Below, piece by piece: positions 42,452-50,629 of a stretch of DNA of 64,000 nucleotides. The DNA comes from JAJVID01 sp035714085. GTDB taxonomy: Bacteria > Acidobacteriota > Blastocatellia > RBC074. Location of the stretch: positions 1-64,000 of the forward strand of contig DASTMP010000173.1 in NCBI GenBank assembly GCA_035714085.1, in the 5' to 3' direction. The first letter of the stretch is position 1. Each line of letters opens with the position of its first letter. The translations under genes were made by a program, and so were the position numbers. Under the pieces are notes generated by a model. That model ran no database searches and had not been told where the DNA came from. It saw only the letters and a list, made by a program, of their open reading frames with translations.

Positions 42452-43333
42452 TCAATCCTTTGGCGCTTGGTGTTGAATGGCGCTCCCATGTCTGCAGTCG
42501 AACACTCCTTCGCCGGGCGGCGCAGTCTGCTGTTCGTAGTCGCTCTGAACCATAAAGAATAGGTATTGGGTTCGCGCACGCGCGGAGCCGGCGGGGACTC
42601 GAGCTTTATCGCTGCGGAAGCGCAACCGCACGGAGACTAAGTGTCGCGCCATTCGCAGTTCGTCGCCGAAATACTGATCGCGCAGCGGCAGCCCCAATTC
42701 CGCCCGCGCCCGGTTGAGCGTCTCCTCGCACTCGCCCAGCTCGTCAAAGCTCGCCGCGTCCTTGTAGCCCAGCCCATGCAACAACTCATGCAGCGTCGTG
42801 AAGCCGATATCGAAAGAGTCCCGCACCTCGCGCGGCGCCTGCATCTGGCGGAAATCGTCGAAGTCAAGCCGCAAGCGCCAGACCACCAGGCGCAAGCCCG
42901 TTACGGCGTCTTCGTAGCGCAACCCTTCATTCAATTGACCGAAATTCACCGAAGGCGAACCGGAGTGGTCCTCGATGATGAATACGAACCCCGAGCCTAG
43001 CGAACGGGAGAGCATCCGCCTGGCGGCCGCCGATCCTCCGGATTGGGCGGATTGGGCGGATTGGGCGGATTGGGCGGATTGCGCGGCGCCAGGCGCCAGC
43101 GAGCCGTCTTTCGCAAAATGGAGTTCGCTGAATCCGGTGATGCGGCGCAGGCTTCGCGTCAATTCCTCGACGTGGGCGTCGGAAGGTTTGTACCCTGCGC
43201 CGCTCAACCAGACGCCGGGCATCTTTGGAAACGCCGACTGCGCGAATGCGATTCCGGTCAATAAAAACAATACGGCCATCGCGCCGGCTGCAATATACAC
43301 ACTCCGGCGCGTCATCATTTTAAACGTTTTCAT
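42452..43333 (-). CDS. Secreted zincin-like protein
   Basis: The 293-residue product has a signal peptide (VYIAAGAMAVLFLLTGIAFAQ). Near residue 185, IGFTTLHELLHGLGYKDAAS has the metalloprotease form HExxHxxG. The stretch before it (VVWRLRLDFDDFRQMQ) and after it (ETLNRARAELGLPLRDQ) are not recognised as a named peptidase family. Residues about 82-97 are five AQS units from a 9-bp tandem repeat (43041-43085). The C-terminus is Arg-rich. Whether it is an active protease is not known. Confidence 0.75.
   Translation of the reverse strand: MKTFKMMTRRSVYIAAGAMAVLFLLTGIAFAQSAFPKMPGVWLSGAGYKPSDAHVEELTRSLRRITGFSELHFAKDGSLAPGAAQSAQSAQSAQSAQSGGSAAARRMLSRSLGSGFVFIIEDHSGSPSVNFGQLNEGLRYEDAVTGLRLVVWRLRLDFDDFRQMQAPREVRDSFDIGFTTLHELLHGLGYKDAASFDELGECEETLNRARAELGLPLRDQYFGDELRMARHLVSVRLRFRSDKARVPAGSARARTQYLFFMVQSDYEQQTAPPGEGVFDCRHGSAIQHQAPKD
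43041..43085. repeat. 9-bp tandem repeat, five copies, in coding sequence
   Basis: Four exact GATTGGGCG units and a fifth with one change (GATTGCGCG) lie head to tail. On the minus strand they encode repeated Ala-Gln-Ser in the zincin-like protein. The unit length keeps the frame, so copy number can vary without breaking the gene. Confidence 0.9.
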
Positions 43334-43740
43334 CCCTCACTTCTCCTGCTTGATGTTATTTACCGTCGATCATTGATTGCCTGGCGCTAGTTGCGGCTCT
43401 ATGGCGATCCGCCCAGGTTTTGCAGCGTAGGGCCTGGCCTTTAGCTTCGCTTAAAGCGTGTTTCAAATCACGCTCAACTTTTCGGCGCCGCTACCGCGCG
43501 CGCCAGCAAGCGGTTGCTCGTAGAAGCGCCCGCTTGCTGACGCGCGCGGTACGGTGCAAGACCGCAAGCTTTATGCCGGGAGATCAGCGACGTGGCCGAT
43601 TCGATGTAAGTTTCATTGATTCAGCGCGCTAGCGCTGGATGAGTAGGCTGAAGACGTTTGGCGCGGTCGAACAATGTTGTATTTCAGGGCGACAAAACCG
43701 TTGCATGTGACCCCGAATCCGACAAGTTCGGCGCCGGTCT
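43334..43740. other. Intergenic region with palindromic repeat
   Basis: No gene is supported here. The region holds a family B hairpin repeat at 43488-43554 and otherwise only short unstructured sequence. It lies upstream of the zincin-like gene and downstream of the CBM9-like gene, both on the minus strand. Confidence 0.6.
43488..43554. repeat. Palindromic repeat, family B
   Basis: The left arm 43488-43513 (CCGCTACCGCGCGCGCCAGC and on) pairs with 43530-43554 with one mismatch and one bulged base, around a 16-base loop. The sequence is unrelated to family A apart from a shared GTACGG end. It resembles REP-type GC-rich hairpins. Confidence 0.8.
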
Positions 43741-44382
43741 TCACATGACGAATCGCAGTTTCACGAACGCTTCGGCGACATGAAAATTGGGTTTTTCAGC
43801 AAAGGTAGGAGAGAGCGCGAGGTATTGCCGTTCGCCGCCCGACCGGCCGACGCGGAAAAGATTCGCATGCCATAGATCGTTCGCTCTAGGCTCGCAGCCG
43901 AACGCGTCAAATGGAACGGCCATCGCCGCGCGCCAGATTTTTTCCGGCCCGATGATCTCGCTCGCGGTTCGCATCCCGCTGCGCCACCGCCAGTCGGCCA
44001 GCATCCGTGAACGATCGACGATCAGATCGCACCACTGCCCCGTCGGCGCGACTTCAAATTCGCGGTAATGTTTTTCGTGCGGCTCAACCGGCGAGCGGAC
44101 GAAAGCTTCGCACACGTCCCGATCCCACAACGCGTATCGCTCCTCATGCGCGTCGAACTCTTCGTCAACGTCCAGTTCGGCGTATCCGCACTCGAAGCCG
44201 AATAATATCTCCCGCTCGCTCCATAAGACCATCGCGGTCGTTTTCAATTCGACCGGCGCCTCTTCTCCGCGCCAATTGCGGTCAATGGCCATGCGATGCG
44301 CGCCGCGCCAGCATTCGTCATGAAAATCCACGGTGAGTTGTGGCGAAGGGCAAAAGACGGCGATGATCTCATCAACTTTCAT
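43741..44382 (-). CDS. CBM9-like carbohydrate-binding protein
   Basis: The 213-residue protein looks like a single family-9-like carbohydrate-binding module. It has TVDFHDECWRGAHRMAIDR at the start, TAMVLWSEREILFGFECG, LWDRDVCEAFVRSP, HYREFEVAPTGQWCDLIVD, and AMAVPFDAFG. The aligned elements (WxDxxVE-like, FEVsPxG) are typical of CBM9_2 proteins. It has no signal peptide, which is unusual for a glycan-binding protein and fits the cytoplasmic short forms seen in Acidobacteria. The role is not known. Confidence 0.75.
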   Translation of the reverse strand: MKVDEIIAVFCPSPQLTVDFHDECWRGAHRMAIDRNWRGEEAPVELKTTAMVLWSEREILFGFECGYAELDVDEEFDAHEERYALWDRDVCEAFVRSPVEPHEKHYREFEVAPTGQWCDLIVDRSRMLADWRWRSGMRTASEIIGPEKIWRAAMAVPFDAFGCEPRANDLWHANLFRVGRSGGERQYLALSPTFAEKPNFHVAEAFVKLRFVM

Positions 44383-44843
44383 AGGCGCTGACGCTTTCTA
44401 AGCTCGCCGGGGGGAGGGTCGTTTACCGGCGTCGAACACAATCACAAAAATTTCGGTCATGTCAACACTAAATCGAACAAAATTATTGACAGCGCCGTGT
44501 CTCTGGGCTATATGTCCCCATGCCCTGAAGGTAAAGATTGCGGTTATGTCTTTACTAGCTGCCGCGACGTGGTTGTGGCCGTACTCCTCTATCAAAGCAA
44601 GTCATTGCATTGGCGGCTGCGGGCCTCACTGGTCTTCAATGAGCTGGCAGGCTGAAGACAGGTTCAAGCAATACTTACTCGAATCCTGTTTTTGCCCGGA
44701 TGTTTCTGCCTAACTGATGTGAAGTTTGCATGGGAGTTTGAAAGCCGGCGAACGCGCCACATCCAGAAGCGGTTATAGAGTCATCCCAGCAAAATTCATC
44801 CAGTTGCTTTTTCTCCGACAGACACTGTTCATGGAGGTGACCC
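44383..44843. other. Intergenic region, nothing recognised
   Basis: Short open frames on both strands (84 and 65 codons) overlap each other and have no ribosome site or recognisable protein features. The last 20 bases contain the Shine-Dalgarno GGAGGTGACCC of the next gene. I see no repeat or RNA gene. Confidence 0.5.
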
Positions 44844-45527
44844 ATGTGGGCCCCAGTAAATTATCCAAATCAGATTCGCCCTCTGCCATTATCAGCGCCC
44901 GGCGTCCCGCGATATGACAATCGCGACGTTCTCTGCGGCGTGCCGTCCTGCGCCCCGCTCGTGCAGCATGAATTATTGAAGGCCGTGCGCGAGCAAATGC
45001 CATCGGTCTATAACCATGCCGCCCGTGAGATCGGGTTGACCGTCTCGCGCACGCAGGAGATGATCGAGCGCAAGGTCGAGATCATCAGTTCCGCGCGGGC
45101 CATCCGCCTGGCGCGGCTGATCGCTCTGGAGCCAAATTCCCATGCCGTCTTCGGCGAGGCGGGGTATAACCTTTTTGGCGAGATGCGCCGCAATTTTCCG
45201 CGTCTCGTCAAAGTCACGATCCACACGCTGCCCGCGCCGCTGCGTATCCGGATGGCCATGGCCTGGACGCGCAGCATCGCTCACGGCTTCGCCGGAAGCC
45301 TCAACCGGATTCTGACCGACCACGACCGCCATAAGGTAGAGTTGTCGCTCCGCAACGGGGTCTTCGCGGACAGGCTTGATACGCTGGGAGGCGCGCATGA
45401 ATATTATCGCAACGTCTTCAAGGTCATGCTAAACGAGCTGGCGCGCGTGGATTGCGAGATCAAAGAGGTTCGCCGCCCCTCCGTCTATCTCAACCAGTGC
45501 AATTTCGAAATCAAGTGGCAAGCCTGA
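44844..45527 (+). CDS. Hypothetical protein
   Basis: The 227-residue soluble protein is not firmly recognised. It has helical stretches (LLKAVREQMPSVYNHAAREI, RAIRLARLIALEPNSHAVFG) and ends CNFEIKWQA. The late YYRNVFKVMLNELARVDCEI region and the CxFxIxW end recall DUF2378 or heme-NO-binding/V4R-like folds, but the match is weak. The start after GGAGGTGACCC is secure. It has no signal peptide and faces the receptor gene convergently. Confidence 0.6.
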   Translation: MWAPVNYPNQIRPLPLSAPGVPRYDNRDVLCGVPSCAPLVQHELLKAVREQMPSVYNHAAREIGLTVSRTQEMIERKVEIISSARAIRLARLIALEPNSHAVFGEAGYNLFGEMRRNFPRLVKVTIHTLPAPLRIRMAMAWTRSIAHGFAGSLNRILTDHDRHKVELSLRNGVFADRLDTLGGAHEYYRNVFKVMLNELARVDCEIKEVRRPSVYLNQCNFEIKWQA

Positions 45528-45772
45528 TTATGCCACAAAGACACAGGGATAAAGCTGCCTTGATATAATGAGATACGGACACTTTATACCTCTCCGTCCC
45601 GCCGTCTCTATCTCTGCGGTCTCTCCATCTCTGCTGCCCCTCCGTCCCTCCAACTATCTAACTCTGTGACTCATGCGTTTTTGTAAATCTCCAAATTGGT
45701 TTTCCGAGGAAAAATTTTGGGGATGAGCTAAAGGTCAGCCCATCCCCATAGCGCGCTTTCATTACCATGAGG

Positions 45773-48700
45773 TTAGAAAGTCAAACGCAGAGCGAGTTGA
45801 ATGTTGCGTCGCTCTTTGCCACCGCCGGGCAGGAGTCCCTTGTTGGCGGTGACGAGCGTATTGTTACCATTGAACTGGTTCGTGCCCGGATTGACGAACA
45901 CGTTGGAGTGGTTGAAGAAGTTGAAGAACTCGGAGCGGAACTGCAGATTCGTGCCCTCTCGCGGGAGCTTGATGCTCTTCTGCAGTCCGAAGTCGACGGT
46001 ATAGTACCCCGGCGTGCGGAAGAGGTTGCGCGGCGAGAGAATCTCCGGTTGCAGGTTAGCCACGCGCGACGTGCAAGACGCATCGCCACCACAGAAGTTA
46101 TTCAGAGTGGTGAACGTATTCTGCAGCCCGGTGTAGAGGTTAAATGTGTTCGGAAGTCCAGAGTCTGATGCTGACACCATACGATCCGGGACCGCGCCGA
46201 TGATCACCGGGTAGCAGAAGTTCCCCTGGCTGTCGGTGCAACTGGAGATGCTGTTGTCATAAACGGTGAACGCGCCGCCAGTCTGCGCCTGAAGGATGCC
46301 AGTCATGCTCCAGCCCTGGAGCGCTTGCCCCTTGACCCCATTGACGCCCTTGCCATAAGGAAGCTCCCAGACGCCGGAGAGCGTGACGCGATTCCTGATG
46401 TCGTTGGTCGAGTTTGCCCGATCCAAGGCCGGATTGTAAGGATCGCGGAAGCCGAAGAAGCCTAAGGAGCCTTCGAGCGGCGAATCGGCAAAGAAAGAGC
46501 TTGAGTTGTCAATCGAGTGCGACCAGGTGTATGCGCCACTGAACGACAAGCCCGTCACGCCCAACCGTCCCGCGCGAATCTCGGCGGTCATGCCGTGATA
46601 GCGCGAGAGACCCTCGTTGCCACGCCGGTTTATGTTGGTCAGGCCGGTCTGGTTCAATCGACTGGTACCGTCCCCGGCGCCCGGAGAGCATGGGAAGGTG
46701 GGGTCAATCCGCTGCAGCAACAAGCAACTTCCTATTTGATTGAGATTGTTCAGCGAATAGAGCTTGATACCATTCGCGCCCAGGTAGGAAATCGAACCTG
46801 TGACGCCCTTGCCGAGGTCGCGCTCCAGCGAGGCGTTAAACTGCGCGCTGTAGGCGGTCCGCAGGTTGTTGTCCAGCATGCGGGCCGACCCAGAGAGCGT
46901 CAATGACTGGCCGGCGGCGCCGAGCGTGTTGAATTGGTTCGGCATGATCGGGAGGGACGGCGGGGACTGGAGTTGAAGTACGATGTAGTTCGGCGGGTTC
47001 TGAAACACATTGAAGACCGCGTTGCCGAAATTGCGATCGTAGAACAGTCCGTAACCGCCGCGGAAGATCGTCCGCCCGTTGCCGAAGATGTCATAGGCGA
47101 AGCCGATGCGCGGAGCGAAATTTCTGTAATCCGGCCGGTAGAATCGATCGGTCTGCTGGAAGGTCGCCAGGCTTACCTGATCGAAAACGGTCAGACCCGG
47201 AAGGTCGGCTAGAAAAAGGTTGGAGTCCAGGAAGCGCTCGCTCTCCGGGCTGTGCGGCACGCCGAAATATTCCCAACGCACCCCGGCAGTGAGCGTAAGG
47301 CGAGGCCTGATCTTGAATGTGTCTTCGCCATAGAAGGCAAGCTCATTTTGCCTGAAGTGGCGAGTGAAGCTGGGAGAGCGGAACGGGCCGTCAGCAGTCG
47401 TATCGTAGATGTTGCCCGGAACCTTGTTGTTTGGATCGATTGCCACGGAGATATTATCCACAGTGCCGTTGAGTATTCCCTGCATCGTTGACGTTTGGAA
47501 GAAAGCGCTCTGATTGGCGCCGAATGTGCGGTTGTCACGCAGGTGCAGATACTGGCCGCCCGCTTTGATCGTGTGCCTCCCCCACGACAGCGTCACGCCC
47601 TCGTAAACCTGGTAGACGTTTTGCGGCCCGCCAAGCGGAAGAGCCGAGGAGCCGCAGGCGTCCGGCGCATAGCCTGGAAAGACGATAGCGCCGGTCGGTA
47701 CCGCGTTGAAGAACTGATATTGCAGGCACGGTGTGGTCGCAGGCTGAGCGCCGAGCGGTTGCAAACTGAAGAATCTATTGTAGGCGACGCGCGACTCGCT
47801 GAAGATTCGCGGCGAGAACGCGTGCGTGAGCGTCAAATTGACGCTCTGGTTGCGGTTCTTCTGCCCGGTATTGAAACCCTGATAGGGGCTTAAACTGACA
47901 GTGCCGGCGAATTGATTGCTGTCCTGGAAGGAGTAGCGGCCCTGCAAGCTGGTGCTCTCGCTGAAGCGATGATCTACCCGGCCTGTGAAAAGCCCGGCGT
48001 TTTGCGGATTACCAGCGCCGGCGTCAATCGAGGCGCGGAGGTTGGCGCGCTGGAACAACCTGGCGCCCGCAGGGATGGGAGCGCCAGTAACGGCGTTGAT
48101 CAGCGGTCTGGCGGCGTATGAGCCGGGGCCGCCGCCCTCTATGACTTCCACGATCTGTTGCGCGGTTATGAAGGAATTGGGATCATTGGCCTGGGGTAGA
48201 CCGCCAAAGGCATTGATGAAGTTATTGGTGTTGACAGAAGCGGTGTTCAGGAAGTCCTGTGTGGGGACGAAGAACGACCTTGTGCTGGAGCTGCGGATTC
48301 GCAACCCTTCGAAAGAACTGAAAAAGAAGGTCTTGTCCTTTATGATCGGCCCGCCCACAGAGCCGCCGAACTGGTTGCGCACGAAATTGCTCTTCAGCAA
48401 CCCGTTGGCGTTATCGTCGTATGGCGTCGCGGCGAGCGTCGCGCCGCGATAGAACTCGTAGGCGCTGCCATGGAAATCGCTGGTTCCCGATTTGGTGATG
48501 ACGTTGACGCCGATGGCGCTTCGGCCGAACTCCGCCGTCGCGTTGTTATTCTGCACGCGGAACTCCTGCACCGCGTCGAGCGGCATCGTCTGGCCGACGC
48601 CGGCCGCGAAGTTGTCGTTGTTTTCAGCGCCATCGAGCATGAAGTTGATTGACGAGGTGCGCTGCCCGGCGACGGCCAGCCCCAACCCGCGAGTATCGCC

Positions 48701-49201
48701 TGTCACCACAGCGGTGTTGCTCGCGCCTGGCGTGAGACCGACCAGGTCATACGGATTGCGCGTGAGCAGCGGCAACTGGATGATCTCCCTCTCGGTGACG
48801 TTGCGCGAGACGGCGCCGGTGGACGTATTGAGCGGCGCGCTCTCTTCAGAGAGCGTCACCACATCCTGAACGGCCCCGACCTGCATCAAGAAGTCCAGGT
48901 TGAGGCGTTGTGACACTTCAACTTTGATCTTCTGAACGGTTTTGCGGAAGCCTTGATTCTCGATCGCGATCTCATAATTGCCGGCGCCGACGTTGGCGAA
49001 AATGAATAATCCCTCCGGATTGGTCTTCGTCTCCTGCTGAGTGTTGGTCGCTGTGTTGGTCAGTGTGACTTTAGCCTGTGAAATCAGGGCGCCGGTGGTG
49101 TCCCCCACGCGGCCAGTGATGACCCCGAATTGCGATTGAGCCGCGGCGCTGATCCCAAGGCATAAACAGAGCAAAGCTGCTATATGAGACAGTTTTCTCA
49201 T
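45773..49201 (-). CDS. TonB-dependent receptor, Oar-like (1)
   Basis: The 1142-residue protein has a signal peptide (SHIAALLCLCLGISAAAQ). A carboxypeptidase-regulatory-like domain covers about residues 25-110 (GVITGRVGDTTGALISQAKV). A plug follows, with SINFMLDGAENNDNF and SAIGVNVITKSGTSDFHGSA, then a long barrel ending in aromatic RLTF as outer-membrane proteins do. GGAGGTATCA supports ATG 49201. Such receptors import large or carbohydrate-derived ligands; the ligand here is unknown. Confidence 0.93.
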   Translation of the reverse strand: MRKLSHIAALLCLCLGISAAAQSQFGVITGRVGDTTGALISQAKVTLTNTATNTQQETKTNPEGLFIFANVGAGNYEIAIENQGFRKTVQKIKVEVSQRLNLDFLMQVGAVQDVVTLSEESAPLNTSTGAVSRNVTEREIIQLPLLTRNPYDLVGLTPGASNTAVVTGDTRGLGLAVAGQRTSSINFMLDGAENNDNFAAGVGQTMPLDAVQEFRVQNNNATAEFGRSAIGVNVITKSGTSDFHGSAYEFYRGATLAATPYDDNANGLLKSNFVRNQFGGSVGGPIIKDKTFFFSSFEGLRIRSSSTRSFFVPTQDFLNTASVNTNNFINAFGGLPQANDPNSFITAQQIVEVIEGGGPGSYAARPLINAVTGAPIPAGARLFQRANLRASIDAGAGNPQNAGLFTGRVDHRFSESTSLQGRYSFQDSNQFAGTVSLSPYQGFNTGQKNRNQSVNLTLTHAFSPRIFSESRVAYNRFFSLQPLGAQPATTPCLQYQFFNAVPTGAIVFPGYAPDACGSSALPLGGPQNVYQVYEGVTLSWGRHTIKAGGQYLHLRDNRTFGANQSAFFQTSTMQGILNGTVDNISVAIDPNNKVPGNIYDTTADGPFRSPSFTRHFRQNELAFYGEDTFKIRPRLTLTAGVRWEYFGVPHSPESERFLDSNLFLADLPGLTVFDQVSLATFQQTDRFYRPDYRNFAPRIGFAYDIFGNGRTIFRGGYGLFYDRNFGNAVFNVFQNPPNYIVLQLQSPPSLPIMPNQFNTLGAAGQSLTLSGSARMLDNNLRTAYSAQFNASLERDLGKGVTGSISYLGANGIKLYSLNNLNQIGSCLLLQRIDPTFPCSPGAGDGTSRLNQTGLTNINRRGNEGLSRYHGMTAEIRAGRLGVTGLSFSGAYTWSHSIDNSSSFFADSPLEGSLGFFGFRDPYNPALDRANSTNDIRNRVTLSGVWELPYGKGVNGVKGQALQGWSMTGILQAQTGGAFTVYDNSISSCTDSQGNFCYPVIIGAVPDRMVSASDSGLPNTFNLYTGLQNTFTTLNNFCGGDASCTSRVANLQPEILSPRNLFRTPGYYTVDFGLQKSIKLPREGTNLQFRSEFFNFFNHSNVFVNPGTNQFNGNNTLVTANKGLLPGGGKERRNIQLALRLTF

Positions 49202-49543
49202 TGATACCTCCATAATGGTTGATTCTCAAGGGGCTAAGTAAGGCGGGGGATGTGGAGCGATCGAAATGTAAAATGCGGCTTTGTTATTCGAAGCAATCTT
49301 TATTCCGCCTCGCGTTATAAGATTGAGTTTGCTTAAAGTCAAGCATATCAATTGGAATGTTCCGGCCGCTGATAGAGAAAGAGGAATTGATGTCCAAAAA
49401 TTCCAATGCCGTTTAGATTTCTGGATTCCGCCGATGGAGAGAAATCGTGGTTGCTGGACTGTCTGGCTGTCTGGTCTTATGAAAGATGGCAGGCGCGACG
49501 CTCAGTTTGGATGTGGTCTCGGCGCCAGTTCTTTCGCGGCGCC
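49202..49543. other. Intergenic region upstream of receptor 1
   Basis: It holds the leader of receptor 1 and the end of the TPR gene region. No gene, repeat or sigma-54 element was found by eye. Confidence 0.5.
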
Positions 49544-50551
49544 TTACTGCTTTTTCTCCGCCATAGCCTTCCGGATCTTCTCGACCATCTCGCGAGTCTG
49601 CGCCACGTATTGTCCTTTCGGCTCCAGGCGCAAATACTCCTCGAACATCTGAAGCGCGTTGGCGGCGTTCCTCGTTTTCAGAAAGAGGTTGCCGGCCAGC
49701 AGATAGGCTTCGGCGTAATCCGGTTTCAACCGCAGCGCCTGCCCGACTTCCGGACCTGCCTTGGCGACGTCGCCTTTCGCAAAATAGACCTGCCCGAGCG
49801 TGAAATGGCCCTGATGCGATTTCGGTTCGAGCTTCAATCCGTCCTGTAAAACTTTTTCGGCCTCGGCGTATTTTTCCTGCCGCCGAAAGACATCACCTAA
49901 ACCAAAACATGCCGCCGCCGACTTCGGATTTATCTCCAGAACGCGGCGCATTTCGCGCTCCGCCCTGTCATATTGCTTGCTATCCATATAAGCGGTTCCA
50001 AGCAGTAAGCGGGCCTCCTGGTATTGGGGGGCTAGGTTCACAGCCTTTTCCAGTGAAGCGATCCCGACCTGAAGATTCTTCTCTTCGATCAGAGCCTTGT
50101 AGCCTTTCTCATACTCCTCTTGCGCCTCGGAGCTGACGTTTGCGTTGACGGTCTTCTTGGGTAGAGGGATAGTGTCCGAATCTTCGGCTACGAGTTGAAT
50201 CTGCAAGTAATCGGTGGACTGAGTATTCAGATCAACGAAGCGTTGAACCTCTTTGTATCCGGGATGGTGGATGACAATACGGAATTGATCCTGGCCCACA
50301 TTGGTGAAACGAAATTTGCCAGACCGGTCGGTTCTTACTTGCGCGATTATCCCGCCGATGTTCGACTCAAGGGTGACAACGACTTCCTCAGCAGGCTGCC
50401 CTCCGATCTGAAAACGCACTACGCCGGAGATTGAAGTGCCTCCAGTTCTGGGCGCTCCGGAAGAAAGCCGCCCCTGACCGAAAATGGGCGCGTGACCGAG
50501 AATGAACAGCAGCGCGATGATGACGAGCAGTGAGGGTTTTGAGTGAATCAT
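49544..50551 (-). CDS. TPR protein with N-terminal carboxypeptidase-regulatory-like domain (1)
   Basis: The 335-residue product has a signal peptide (PSLLVIIALLFILGHAPIFG). A beta-sandwich of the CarboxypepD_reg type follows (SISGVVRFQIGGQPAEEVVV, GKFRFTNVGQDQFRIVI), then about five TPR units starting near residue 145 (EYEKGYKALIEEKNLQVGIA, YQEARLLLGTAYMDSKQYDR). GGAGGGAGCC supports ATG 50551. It lies between two TonB receptor genes on the same strand; a paralogue lies beside the third receptor. It could assist receptor assembly or ligand handling in the periplasm, which is inference. Confidence 0.85.
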   Translation of the reverse strand: MIHSKPSLLVIIALLFILGHAPIFGQGRLSSGAPRTGGTSISGVVRFQIGGQPAEEVVVTLESNIGGIIAQVRTDRSGKFRFTNVGQDQFRIVIHHPGYKEVQRFVDLNTQSTDYLQIQLVAEDSDTIPLPKKTVNANVSSEAQEEYEKGYKALIEEKNLQVGIASLEKAVNLAPQYQEARLLLGTAYMDSKQYDRAEREMRRVLEINPKSAAACFGLGDVFRRQEKYAEAEKVLQDGLKLEPKSHQGHFTLGQVYFAKGDVAKAGPEVGQALRLKPDYAEAYLLAGNLFLKTRNAANALQMFEEYLRLEPKGQYVAQTREMVEKIRKAMAEKKQ

Positions 50552-50629
50552 CCTGGCTCCCTCCATTATGGAAAAACACGAGGGAGGGGAGAAATCCCCT
50601 CCCTTGATCGGTATTGTAATGGAACCGGC

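Noticed and set aside
43041..43085. Possible CRISPR-like direct repeats
   Set aside because: The unit is 9 bp, without spacers and inside a coding frame, so it is a minisatellite.
44459..44713. 84-codon plus-strand frame
   Set aside because: It overlaps an equally long frame on the other strand and has no ribosome site, domain or protein-like pattern.
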